Positions 33,830 to 44,619 of a stretch of 64,000 bases of DNA are shown here, piece by piece (position 1 is the first letter of the stretch; each line of letters opens with the position of its first letter). Below the pieces are notes generated by a model that was not told the DNA's origin, did not search any database, and was given only the letters and a program-made list of their open reading frames with translations. The DNA comes from Isoetes taiwanensis. Lineage: Eukaryota > Streptophyta > Lycopodiopsida > Isoetales > Isoetaceae. A program made the position numbers and the translations under genes. The stretch lies in the NCBI GenBank assembly GCA_021234155.1, contig JAJEKV010000010.1, forward strand, positions 21,168,833 through 21,232,832. The letters are read 5' to 3'.

Positions 33830-36050
33830 AGTTGCAGTCAAAGAATGGAATTGTAAGACTGCAGAGGTGGATAGATCGTGGCGGCCTTAAAAGAAAACCA
33901 CGATGCAAATACAAATATTTGCGTGCTTGGTCAAAATGTAACATGTGGGTGAACCTAAGTTGACATTGCTGAGTCAAAAGGGAAGCTTGAAGATGCACCA
34001 ACTTTTTTGGAATTTTTTTTTTCTTTTTTGGAAATATAACAACCTTCTATCTATCTTTACTTCAAGGGCCATTGCCTTTGAATACAACCTACTCAAGAGG
34101 ATGGTCCAAGCATCAACACAAGGTTGCCTAACACCATTGCCCTCCAATGTAACCTCGTCACCGGTTGCGTAATGCACCGCTCAGTGTACATTGTTGTAGA
34201 TTCTTTGCCCACTGTGACTTGATGCAACAGATCCTATAGGTTCAACCTGATGATGAATTTTAATCATTATTGTGCCAGTCAATGGCGGCTATCCCATAAA
34301 ACATGGACATCCAACCCCCATTGCCATGCTACACTTTTAGATCTAGACCTAAAGTCATGCGACGTTCTAGAAATGTCAATTGAGAAAATGTCCAATAATG
34401 TGATGAAATGTAGGGCCCATGTTGCTAGGTCAATCCTCAACAAAATAAGAATGTGTAATTGTAGTTTACATGCTTTAAGATTTGTGTATTCTTGTTTCAA
34501 TATTAATGCTATTTTTTATTATGGTACTAGCACATGGCCCATGTCTACAACATTAACATGTACTAGCACAAGTCACGTCAATCAATTATTGTCCATATAA
34601 TCAGACAAAGTATAATTGAATGTGAATGTCTTCATTCCTTCGCTTCATTTGAGAAAAAGTTTCAGAGTTTATGATGATTGAGAAAAGGAAGAAGCAGCAT
34701 GCTTCTCGACTTTGTTTTCTGATCTCATATATGTACTAATGTATGTACTAATGTTTGTATGTTGAGAGTCCGACTAGTAGATATTCTAGCATGTCAAATT
34801 TGCCTGAGACCTGGATTTTATATCACAAGTTTTTGAATGCAAGTGACTCTTTTGAATCCGTATAATTTGTTTTAAAATTGTGTAATGATTACGTTTGCAA
34901 ATGCTTTTTACAAAATTTTGTTTGAAAAAAAAAAGGTTTTAATCAAAAATAAGATTTTTATAAGAGGTTCTTTTTTAGCAAACAATTGTATTTAATATCG
35001 AAGTCACTAAAAATAGAAAAAGAAAGAAGCACTAGCGAAAGAATGTCAATTATTTCTACGCTCTTAACTTGAGCTACAAAGGCCAGATTCAGATGATCTT
35101 GAGCTCTTTAGAAAGCTTATGTAGAGAGTTTTCCAAATGCTGATTGACTTAGATCTATCAAGATAACTACCTGCTTTTTGTGCTTTTCAATCTGGATACC
35201 TTTTTGCAAAATGCATGACATGCATATTTGATGGTATTTTTTTTTTATATATGACTTTTTGATTCGGACTCCATTTTTGTGTGATTTTTATTGCGTTGGA
35301 AAGCCCTCTCCGAGATTTCTGATGATTATGATATGCTTATATTTGCTTAAGTTTTCTGGGCAAAAATAACAAATTTCAGGGCAAATTTGGTAAGGTTTCA
35401 CACCCCACTACTTGATTCTCTGCCCAACTGATCATTCTGGTCATGTCCTTTGTCCTGTAATGCAGTAAGCTTTTATGAAAATGTTGAAGAGATGATGTTA
35501 TTGTGGACGCATTTTGTATCGATTTTTTTTTTTTTTTGAAACTCTTTGTTTTAGTGTATTATGGATTTGTGCTATATTTGATGGTTTATATGTTATTCAT
35601 GAACTTGCCAATATACTCGTCTCATCTCAACCGTTGATCCATGGAATATACCATAGAATATACCAAACTAGATAACCCTGGCCGTCGAAGCAAAAACAAG
35701 ATGGGGTCAAACCCCATTTTACACCTCAACATATGGTTGTCAAAATGACAATTTAGACGTCAATGTATACCAAACAGTACATACAAACGTAGTAGATACA
35801 AACATGAAACAATACTACCTGGCAACTAAATGATTCTACCATAGCAGTGGCTACACCACAGCAGCATATAACAAGAAGCCTTTGCAGGCCACAAACATGA
35901 AACCGTGCAAGATTTCACAGCAATAGTATGTTGTGCTCTGAACTTCAGAAGCAAATGCTCATGCACACAATGCAAAAACATCAGACATATTTGCATAGAC
36001 ATGTTTGCGTCTAAGAATGAGGATTTGAATCGGTACCAGAATGTCAGATA
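33830..36050. other. No recognisable gene
   Basis: AT-rich with homopolymer runs (T-run at 35524-35537, A-run at 34927-34935). The short frames on both strands at 33.9-34.6 kb and 35.8-36.1 kb match nothing known to me. Confidence 0.45.
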
Positions 36051-36063
36051 TGAATAAGACAAC

Positions 36064-36973
36064 ATCCCTACACCCAGGTTGGATTGCTGCAGGGGTAACA
36101 TCCATCCGTGATTGGTATTGGGAGGGTCAGCTGGCACCGTGGGAGTTTTTTAGGGAAAGATTTGGCCTTCGGCGGTGGGACATACGGACTTGGGCCAGAA
36201 TTGCCAATGCTATTCCATTGCAGTTGTCTTCTCAAGTCAATCGCGTTTGGAAGTCGCATAGTGGGCTTGATGCATCTCAGTTTGTAGCATCGGCTTATGG
36301 GCTCCTAGCGCTTCAGGACACCTCAAGTGCCACTTTCGGATAAGTGGTCGCTTAAGCTTCCAGGGAGTAAGTGGCCCGCCATGTGGAAGTGGGCGTGGAA
36401 TACATTGCCTCCTCCTAAAATCCGTACCCTTTTGTGGCAGATCTTGCACTGTAGCCTCAGGGTGAATGTCCGAGTCCACAGGTTCAAGCCTCAGGTAGCG
36501 GAAACATGCCCCTTATGTGGGAGGCGACGTGAGACCATTGAGCACTGCTTTGTCCTATGCACAGAGGTAGGGGCAGCTTGGTCCTGGGTGAGAGCCCTCT
36601 TTGGGACTTCACTATGCAGTCAGAAGATTCTCGTGGGAGTCCTTCCTAGCAGGTGGGCAGTGGCCAAGCGGCAGACGTTTCATTTATGCAGAGCTTGGCT
36701 TTTGTGGCTGATTTGAAAAAGACGAAGAGCGAAGGTCTTTCAGAATGCAGTTCTTAGCCCTTTTCGGTTGGTTCCGATCTTGAGGCATAAGTTGTGGCAG
36801 GCTTACCAAGTCTCAAGCTTATCTGGCACAGTTAAGGGGGAAATTTGGTCGACATTCCTACAGATTGTGGATCATGATGGGTGCTTCATTTCTTAGCACC
36901 ACACTTATCATTGTACTTGATCGCATTCTAGTGGTTTAATATATTCTTATATTCTTCTTCTTAAAAAAAAAAA
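36064..36973 (+). mobile_element. 5'-truncated LINE (L1 type) with zf-RVT end
   Basis: A 910-bp insertion flanked by an 8-bp target duplication AAGACAAC (36056-36063 and 36974-36981) and ending in an A-tail. It starts inside the reverse transcriptase C-terminal region (WYWEGQLAPWEFFRERFGL). After a frame change at about 36335 it carries the plant zf-RVT domain: WKWAWNTLPPPKIRTLLWQI, then CPLCGRRRETIEHCFVLC with its C-C-H-C ligands. A stop after LLWLI and a 3' UTR follow. The endonuclease and RT core are absent, as expected of 5' truncation during target-primed reverse transcription. Confidence 0.93.
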
Positions 36974-37086
36974 AAGACAACTGAATCGACACCAGCTTAA
37001 CAAACACCAGGCTTAAAATCATGTAATATCATGCTGCCAAATTATAGAGACACAATGCAACTTTATTTTCACATCTGGAGTCCTAA

Positions 37087-37228
37087 GAGCGGGTTCACAT
37101 GCAACAATGGTCGGAGAGGGGCCCTGTTATACCCTTTGCAAATTGGTGATGGTCGGTGATTGTGGGCGTAAAAGGGCGTGGCATTTTACATGATTGTGAA
37201 GGCCGCGATGGTGCATGTGAATCCAGCC
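37087..37228. mobile_element. Short MITE-like element with terminal inverted repeats
   Basis: GAGCGGGTTCACATGCAACAATGG at the left and CGATGGTGCATGTGAATCCAGCC at the right form imperfect inverted repeats of about 24 bp around a 142-bp unit without coding capacity. The flanks are CCTAA and TTACC, compatible with an eroded TWA target duplication of the PIF/Harbinger type, but they are not identical. hAT is an alternative. Confidence 0.55.
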
Positions 37229-37577
37229 TTACCAAGTACCGCCCTTTTCCATCGCAAGGCAATTTTGCTGGCAAATGCAGTGGTGGATGAGCAAACAACA
37301 TCAATTCGTAGGACAAATGAACCTGCTAACATAACAAACAGATAAAAGGAATTTCAGGAAACAAAATCTTGCCCTACCCAAAATACCATCTGGAAGTTGC
37401 CCCTGCAAAATATCATGTCCGGAATCCTGCATTGGTGACGCTGCAAAATCCAGCCATGGATTTAAGCACGATTTCATTAATTGGAGAAAATAAGCCCATT
37501 TTGAGAATTTTAAGCACACCTAATTTGCTCTAGCACGAATACTTTCACCTACTTCTCGAGCACAAGAAACATGAGGT

Positions 37578-37631
37578 AATTAACATACACATATACATAC
37601 AAATACACATATACATACACATACACATATA
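37578..37631. repeat. ACATAT microsatellite
   Basis: Imperfect run of ACATATAC/ACATAC units. It lies 110 bp upstream of the small-gene pair. Confidence 0.85.
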
Positions 37632-37659
37632 CTCGTAGAAGCTCAATAATGGCCCTACA

Positions 37660-37704
37660 TTGTACACCAATAATTCACATCAATAATTTAACTTCACTAT
37701 AAAA
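37660..37704 (+). promoter_or_regulatory. Promoter of small gene A
   Basis: CCAATAATTCACATCAATAATTTAACTTCACTATAAAA contains a CCAAT-type box and a TATAAAA at 37698-37704, 43 bp before the ATG. The same 38 bases precede gene B with four changes and identical TATA-to-ATG spacing. Confidence 0.75.
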
Positions 37705-37740
37705 ACGGCTTGACGAGGGGGTAGAGGCCATTCATCTTCC

Positions 37741-37983
37741 ATGGCTTCCTCGATGCCCCTTCCAGAGCACATCCGCTCTTTCAAGTGTTACTTGAGCTAC
37801 AACGATCTGGGCGAATGCGCTAGAAATGGCGTTAAGCTTGATCCATGGCTCTTATCTAAAGCCGATGGACCTGCTAGTGCTTGCAGGAAGCTCACTCGTG
37901 TTAAAGTCCACATTTACTGGCTTCCTGATCAGGAGATCTATGAGCTGAATGCCATCACGAGCTTTGATGTTGATGACGAGTGA
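37741..37983 (+). CDS. Small protein A (80 residues), unrecognised tandem family
   Basis: An intact 80-codon frame begins MASSMPLPEHIRSFKCYLSY and ends SFDVDDE. No signal peptide or membrane segment is apparent; the protein is cytosolic by composition, with an acidic tail. Its reality is supported by the neighbour at 38267: the same length, gap-free alignment and 31 of 80 identical residues. Conserved points are HI (10-11), KC (15-16), DL..C (22-26), LDP.L (33-37), KA.G (40-43), RV..H..WLP (53-62), YE (67-68), IT (72-73) and D..DE at the end. The promoter is also duplicated. The family was not recognised and no function is proposed. Start choice: the only ATG with the shared 43-bp TATA spacing. 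Confidence 0.75.
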   Translation: MASSMPLPEHIRSFKCYLSYNDLGECARNGVKLDPWLLSKADGPASACRKLTRVKVHIYWLPDQEIYELNAITSFDVDDE

Positions 37984-38186
37984 ATCTGCACCTGCTAATA
38001 ATGTAATAATGACATGGGTACCTAATAACTAAGTAAGGATGTAATAGCATTCTGATTAAGGATGTAATATCACGTACCTTAACTGAGTATATTGTAACAT
38101 GTTTTCAAACATACGCATACTAGTATGAAATAAGTATTATTCTTGTACGTATACAACAGTCTGATACACGTTCAATAATGGTGAAC

Positions 38187-38230
38187 TCTACCCCAATAAT
38201 TCACCTCAATCATTCCACTTCACTATAAAA
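38187..38230 (+). promoter_or_regulatory. Promoter of small gene B
   Basis: CCAATAATTCACCTCAATCATTCCACTTCACTATAAAA, with TATAAAA at 38224-38230, is about 89% identical to the gene A promoter over 38 bases, and the distance to the ATG is again 43 bp. Confidence 0.75.
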
Positions 38231-38266
38231 GCTTCTCAGTTCGGGGCTACATTTCATTCATCCCCC

Positions 38267-38509
38267 ATGGATTTCTCGCCTTCTTCGATTCACCACATTG
38301 AGGCGATCAAGTGCTCAATGAGCCACACAGATCTTGTTGGTTGCCTTGACAGGCATCTTCTTCTTGATCCCTACCTGTGAAGAAAAGCTTTAGGCGCTGA
38401 GATTCATTGCCCTGCGTCAATTCGTGTTATGATCCATCTGATTTGGCTTCCTGAGCGCATGAGCTATGAGATATCAGGGATCACTACTACAGATCCTGAA
38501 GATGAATGA
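38267..38509 (+). pseudogene. Small protein B, paralogue of A with an in-frame TGA
   Basis: The frame starts MDFSPSSIHHIEAIKCSMSH and runs 80 codons to DPEDE, aligning to protein A without gaps. Codon 38 (38378-38380, just after LLLDPYL) is TGA where A has Leu. Everything after it still matches (RV..H..WLP, YE, IT, DE), so the stop is either recent, a sequence error, or read through. Upstream is an almost unchanged promoter. The tandem offset between the two genes is 526 bp. Confidence 0.75.
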
Positions 38510-38721
38510 ATCACCTGTTTGGCATTGTATAGTGTAAGAGCTCTTGTGTTGAGATGAAAAACACAAAGCCTAATGAATAATAACTAGTCTATTGTAAGTT
38601 GCATGTCATGTATGATATAGTAATTATGTAAAAGAGCATTGCATACCTCAAGAGTTCTCATCCTCGTCGTTAGCTTCTTTAGCCACTAATTCTTGCAATC
38701 CGAGCCCCCACACTATCGGGA

Positions 38722-40860
38722 TCACCACGACAACGGCCTGGTCCCTACGGCCCAACCATAGTCTATCGTTTTCAAATGTTGGTAGCGTGGCGGGTCATTA
38801 GGATTCGGTCTCCAATTCTTGCTCCAGCAATCCCTATACTGCATTGCATATGAGGTACCCTTTCTTGCAACAGGCTCAAACCAAGAAACAAACACCTCTT
38901 CATAGTGAGGGAGATTAGGGTCCTCTACTGGGTCCTCTTCCGCAAAGGCCATCCACGTCGGGGCGCTTATCATGTGGCCCGATCGCAAGAGAGCATTCCT
39001 TTCTTCACATCTTGGTAGGGGTCGAATATTTCAACAGGGTTCTTGGGTCTACCAGAGAAAGGCCCGACATAATGAGATGCACCAATGTGTTCATCCACCA
39101 ATAAGTTGTCGGGTTCTTCTAATGCAGTTTGTCTGGTGCTGGGCCAGAAATCCTGAATGACAGTTCTCCCGGGCTGAACGTCCCCAAGCACTCGCAACAA
39201 GGTGGACCAGTAGTCAATAACTTCATTCATATATGTGTTAGACCATGAGTTATCGCCGCTCTAGAAATAGTCTGCCCGATGCATCATGTACTTGGCAATT
39301 GAAGCTCTCAAGGCACCTATATCTGTCAAGCTCTGATATGGCTGCACGACCTTAGGTGACCCTCTAGGAATCATAGGTAAGCCTTGGGCATCCTCCTTCC
39401 ACATTTTAATTCCCTTTTCAGGTAGCCACTCCCTATGCCCTGGCCTCATCTTGTAGAACATTAGTGGCCATCCATCATTCATGCAGAACTTGAAGAGTAG
39501 AGGTTCCAAATGACCACATAAACGGTCCTTCTTATCAGGGATAAAACCTTTCACGAATTCTTTCCAGTTGGGAACCTCAGACACAAGGTAGGGCGTAGGA
39601 GACTTTGAACTACACTGCCTGAAGAGTTGCATAAGCTCTAATAGTCAATGCATCCGATCTTCTCAACAGAGTGGAGTAGTTTCCAAAGAGGGCATCTATG
39701 TCATCGTGGGTATGTCCAACCATCATGAATCCCAGTTGCACTGATCGAAGACACCTAACTGCACCAAATATGACAAGTAAGAGAAAAGATACCTGTTCTT
39801 GTTTTGTCCTGAGCAATTGTCTAGCTGCAAGTAAAGCCTCCTAGGCAACTTCTTTGGTATCAGAGGGCCCTTGATAGGAGGCATAAAATCATTTCTAGTG
39901 CCATTCACCATTTTTGTCCTAAGGGCTTCCGTGTTCATGATTGCTCCACCCCAAAGCCAGCCTTCCTTGATGATCTCAGATTTCTCAAATGACCCCAGTT
40001 GTCCTCGATTTGATTCTCTAGTGTTTTCAAGGTATGATTTAAAGATCCCACATGAAAATTCAATCATCCGGCCGAGGTCCAAATGAGAAGTGGCCCAAAG
40101 CACCTACACCATGCCCATGCATGAGAGCACCAAGAAGACTCACCTTCAACCGTTCACCCCTCCATACAGATTTTGCTAGCTTCTCCGGACGAGGAACCAT
40201 CGCCTTATTCTCGATCCATCTTATCATGTATAATGGTTAAGGCATTTTCAGAGATCGATGAGACAAAGCTCTCCACGACCGGTAGAGACTCCTGCGCAGA
40301 AAGTTGGGTCGGTCATGTGAGATTTCCTTTCCACGGCGAGCTCTCTTCTTTCTCTCGGATCCCTAGTCTTGGCAAGTTTCTCCTTTATCACAATACGTGT
40401 ATTACACTTAGAAAATGCTATCCTTTTGGCGATTGCTACCTCTCGAAAGTGGTTCTCCTTCCATGTTGACAAGAAGGACGATTGAGAAACATGTTTTCCT
40501 CATCATCTCGTGGACCGGTTATATCTACCTCTTGATGTATGTCCTTTTTAGTCAAGATGGAAGGTAATCTCTTCACATTTTCTCTAGTTCCCCACTCGTA
40601 ACCTTTGAGCGGTGTGGCATAGTTTTTCAGATTTTCATCTATGTACATAGATAGCACAAAGACCTCCGGCCCGGTGTATGAGACCTTGGCTTCATGGACC
40701 CGGAGTTTCCATGCTCGCAATCCTCGTGCCCTTCCATAAAAAGCTTCCTCCATTTGTAAAATGTAGAAACCGGGATACCGTATGCACTATGCCATGCCTT
40801 CACCGCAGACTTCCACTGTTGTTCAAAGATTAGCTTTTTTCACACATCCATTCTCCGAAC
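38722..40860 (-). pseudogene. DUF7869-type transposase-like gene, element 2
   Basis: Minus-strand blocks in order: WHSAYGIPVSTFYKW then REEAFYGRARGLRAWK (40830-40690), ILTKKDIHQEVD (about 40540), WKENHFREVAIAKRIAFSKC with an R/E-rich helix (40466-40290), HDKMDRE (about 40225), and LKVSLLGALMHGHGVG (40155-40110). The core then reads PRRLYLQLDNCSGQNKNRYL (39855-39790), FMMVGHTHDDIDALFG (39725-39675), VPNWKEFVKGFIPDKKDRL..FKFCMND (39575-39470), VIDYWSTLLRVLGDVQPG (39222-39170) and VFVSWFEPVARKGTSYAMQY (38905-38840). The D-D-(H)D motifs match element 1, but the two are only distantly related. The C-terminal W-rich part again resembles a chromatin-reader barrel. Single-base shifts separate most blocks. 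Upstream exons probably reach 42843. Confidence 0.7.
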
Positions 40861-40944
40861 AAAGATCTAGCATGTTGTACGCAAAAGTCGTGACGTTCGA
40901 GCTTTTCATGTTCCAAAGAGAAGGTCCTCATGGCGGATACCTCC

Positions 40945-41151
40945 TTAATCGTGGAAATTAGCACATCTCTTCAAGCAAAGACATCGAGGACCTGAATCGC
41001 AAGATAGCTTCGGTGTGGTTTTCCTTTCACCTTTTTTTTTTCGGCGTCCTCTCTCGCCTTCCTCGCTCACCATGTGGTAATTGTCTTTTTTGTTACTCCA
41101 GCCTCCGCCCATGATGGCGTAAGCTTCCTTCTCAACCTCAGTCTCCTTCAC
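40945..41151 (-). pseudogene. Upstream coding-like block of element 2
   Basis: A 68-codon frame rich in Lys, Arg and Glu (EEGERGRRKKKGERKTTPKL) with a Cys cluster (CDSGPRCLCLKRC) lies in line with the DUF7869 gene and is probably part of its N-terminal half. No domain was identified. Confidence 0.35.
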
Positions 41152-42693
41152 GGCCGTAATCTAGGCTAGAAATGCTGGAATATTAGTAATAAAAGGGTAT
41201 GGACATCTGCGTTAGAAAACCAATGCTATTGGCCATCTCACCAAGTCATGCATACAAATGGTAAAAAACCCCCCTTTCTTGGCATTTCCCGGGATCTCAC
41301 CAAGTCATGCATCGACAAGCCCGACAGAGCATAGAAATCTTCTCGGGCATTGGCAACAAATTCATAAATGTAAACCGCTATCCATGCTTCACCCAACTTC
41401 ATGTCGATCACGGCATCGTTTGGATCTGCGCGAAAACGATGACACCTGTAGCATAAGCCGGTTTGCGAAAGACTCGTCGCAAGAACTCACATGTCTTTTC
41501 CACTAGTTTATCCCCGCAAATCCCTTGCAATTCAATTGGTTCATTGTTTCCTTCACGGAGTTTACCGAACTTGCCAATTTATCCGCTTGATCCGACCGGT
41601 GGTGTGCTAACATCGGGTCTTTGGAGTGATTTCATCATGAACGCCGCTTTTGGACCAAAGAATGAAGCTACCAACCTCCTCTAGGTGGTTCAATTCCGCT
41701 TCTGGAAACGGCAGTGGTATCTGCCCATCAAAGACAACGACTAGAGAAACTACTATCAATTCGTCTGGCACGGGGACGTTGTGGTGATTTTTGAAGTTAT
41801 GCACTCTGCCCTCAACCACCTTCTTCCCCAACAGTAGAAAGACCGTAGAGCTTCCATCCCGAATAAAGTCAACATCGCTTTCGTCAACATCGCGATGGCG
41901 TCTGCGCTTTGGACCTCATTAGAAGAAAAAATGCACAGTACTCAAAGACCCAAAGGGACGACATAATACCTCAGGAAGATCGCGAAGGCGATTCTCTTGA
42001 ACACATGGGTATAAATGACAGAAGCACAAGACACTGACAGGCCGGGGAGATCGCGACGGCGATCCATCCGACCTCTATGGTGGACCTTCAATCCTTCAAA
42101 TCTACCTAGAAACTTTGTCTAATCTAACTAACCATTTAAAAACCACCTATCCACTAGACTTACCTCGAAAAGATCGCAATCGCGATTAATTCGAAGTAAT
42201 CTCGCGTCGCTATGTAACTGCTATGCTCCGGATGAACGCAGTCGCGATTCTTTCATGCAGACATCCGAACAGTCGAATCGAAAGCAAAAAATAGATGCTT
42301 GAGTAAGTCTCGCAAATCAAATGTCTATGTGAATATTAATTGCAGCTGTTATTTCCACAACGAAAATTGCCTGTCAGTTAATTAAAATGGAGATCTGTCG
42401 TGAATTGAACAGCTGGGAGCAAAACCATTAGCACTACCATTAGCAGAACCATTATGTTACCGTGATATTCCCTCACTATCAATTAGTCCGAGAAATAAAC
42501 AATTCAATTGGGTTTCGCTAACCGTGATTATCTGAGATCCCCTGAACAAAGATATACCAAGAAAGAGATGGTGCATATGTTGTTATGGTTGTGAGGGCAC
42601 TATTATAACCTATACATAAACAACAAATCGAAAATCTCTCCTGAATTCGACAACTTCTAGCTGGATAGACAGTAAGGCATTAGGATTTTGTAC

Positions 42694-42843
42694 CTGTAGC
42701 TTAGAGTAGGCGAGCGCCTTCAAGATGAGCACTATAGCCCGATGAGCGGTCGAAGCGCCTCCAAAACCCAACGAGGCCAGACGAAAGAACGAGCCCTTCG
42801 AAACACCCCCCGGGATTACAATCGAAAATCCCGCCCTCTTCAT
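42694..42843 (-). CDS. Possible first exon of the element 2 minus-strand gene
   Basis: An ATG at 42841-42843 opens MKRAGFSIVIPGGVSKGSFF..ASLGFGGAST and reaches a consensus donor (CTACAG/GTACAA) at 42694/42693. It sits about 200 bp from the start of the plus-strand gene region, giving a shared, divergent promoter interval (42844-43048) that contains a duplicated CTTTATTACGTACACTTTTTG (42937 and 42969). Family unknown. Confidence 0.4.
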
Positions 42844-43282
42844 CGAGCGCGAAATTCAGGTTTAAAATTTGAAATCAGTTGTCTCTTTCAGGCCTTCAAC
42901 CGCGCTCCAGAGGCGTCTTAATTATGGTTCCGTAGGGCCTTTATTACGTACACTTTTTGAATTTGGAGGTGCACTTTATTACGTACACTTTTTGAATTTG
43001 AATTTGTGTGTCCATTAATACGGGCGGCTGCATTAATGGTGGGTATTTATGAATGCCGGCCGTATTAATGGCTACCATTTATGGCGTGTCAGGTCCCGCA
43101 CGTGCCGGATTAAATTAATCCGGCTTCCCCGACCAGTATTTATTCTCGCGATCCCTTGGACTTTCATTCCGCCCAGCGATTTTGACGAGCGCCTTCCGCG
43201 ATTCCCAGCGCCTTCGCCTCCTCCGAGCGCCTTCCACCACGGTCGAAATCAACCCGTTTTTCGAAAGCTTCCCGCGCCGGCG

Positions 43283-44036
43283 ATCCATGGCACCAAAAGC
43301 CTACCTCAGAGAAGGTTAGTTCCAACCCCCTCAGCTCAAGAAGATCGCGGGCGCGATTTCTTTCGATAGTGCATGTTCAATTAGACTCTTCACCTTTTCG
43401 TAATGTAGTCATTAGAAGGTGCGGAACTCAACAGGGATCGCGGTCGCGATCACGCGCCGATGTCGGACGGATCGGCGTCGCCGATCCTGCTGATTGCTTC
43501 GGTAGCGGCCAAGCGCGATCGTGTTGAGTGGTCAACAACATCGCGGTCGCGATCTTCTTGACAGCTCACCACCTGCGCGACTGCGATCTTCTGAATCACT
43601 CATGAGGATCGCGGTCGCGATCGTCCTAAGCTCTCTTGAAGATCGCGACCGCGATCCTGCTGATGTTACGGAAGAACTTGTGCATTAGGGAATCTTGACC
43701 CACTTCTTACTTGCGGCTTTGGATTTGTATCAGCGGCCCGACGTTGAACCCAATAAGATCATCACACCTTCAAATGAAAGAAAGTGGTGTCTAGAAATTG
43801 CACAGGCAATTCCACAGACGAAAGACGACCGCCGTAAAGACCTCTCCTTGTTCCTCAGGACTGGCAAGAAAGCTGATGACATACAACAGGTGGGAATTGC
43901 AATCGCTATGTGGGAAGGAACAAAAAACAATGTCCAAGACGCTATTTATATGCAAACCAGAGGACACCGTAATTTGCGCTTCATTGAGTATGTCCTTAAA
44001 TGGACAAACTATGATCCCTCGCCATGGCGCGCCTAG
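43283..44036 (+). pseudogene. Element 2 plus-strand gene, 5' part
   Basis: An ATG at 43287 (MAPKAYLREG) precedes a donor-like AAG/GTTAGT at 43312 and a plausible acceptor at about 43408. After the palindrome array a frame of 113 codons (43695-44036) reads MTHFLLAALDLYQRPDVEPN.. SNERKWCLEIAQAIPQTKDD.. YVLKWTNYDPSPW. The composition is coding-like but the family was not recognised. Start and splice sites are uncertain. Confidence 0.35.
43436..43674. repeat. 34-bp-period palindrome array (7 units)
   Basis: Seven units start at 43436, 43470, 43505, 43539, 43573, 43607 and 43641, steps of 34, 35, 34, 34, 34 and 34. Each begins with a version of GATCGCGRYCGCGATC, a 7+7 palindrome with a two-base centre. 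Perfect or near-perfect forms stand at units 1, 4, 6 and 7; unit 2 is the variant palindrome GATCGGCGTCGCCGATC; units 3 and 5 keep mainly the right half. The 18-base spacers differ, although the first bases after most palindromes read YTSYTGA. The geometry suggests binding sites for a dimeric protein or iterons. Confidence 0.9.
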
Positions 44037-44619
44037 CAAATTAAACAAAGCCGCCAATCGGAAAGAATGTTCCACCAAAGGCGAAAAGGATACGGCTGGG
44101 TACTGCAGTCCTACGAATCTCTGTCTCTGTCTGGAATAACGGGCAACAGGGATATATTGTCTGGCTTCTCGACATGCAGAAAAGGTTTGCAGGCAGATAA
44201 GAAACCACCTAGCATTGCACTGAAAGCTAAACGAGATGAGAAGATGCCTTCAGAATGGACACGAATTGGTTAAGGGCTCAGCGCGAAGAAAAACATGTGA
44301 AGCCCTCAGTATCTATAGCGTAGGGCCTCTTCCAACCCGAGCCCTCTCCCGTTGAGCCTGTTTCCACCGCCCAACCATCTGCTGTTATAAAATCCCCGCT
44401 CAACCTCTCTCGCTATTTGTGCTCCCCCTCATCCCCTAAAGATTCTACCATCCCAAAGTTCGAGAATCAAACTCGGCAAAACTCAATACTTCGATAGCGC
44501 TGAACCTTCTTCTTCCAACACCCCCTTCCGTCTCGTGTGTCGTGATCCTCCAAGAGGCTAGCATTTCCTATTGCTTCTGAATCCGCCGACCGGACCTCAA
44601 ATTCAATCTCAAGAAGAAC

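Noticed and set aside
43436-43674. CRISPR array
   Set aside because: Regular repeats and spacers are present, but the repeat is a short degenerate palindrome, spacers are 18 bases, and no cas gene exists; the window is eukaryotic.
43641-43674. loxP-like 34-bp recombinase site
   Set aside because: The length match is coincidental: arms are 7 bp with a 2-bp centre at one end of the unit, not 13-8-13, and no tyrosine recombinase is seen.
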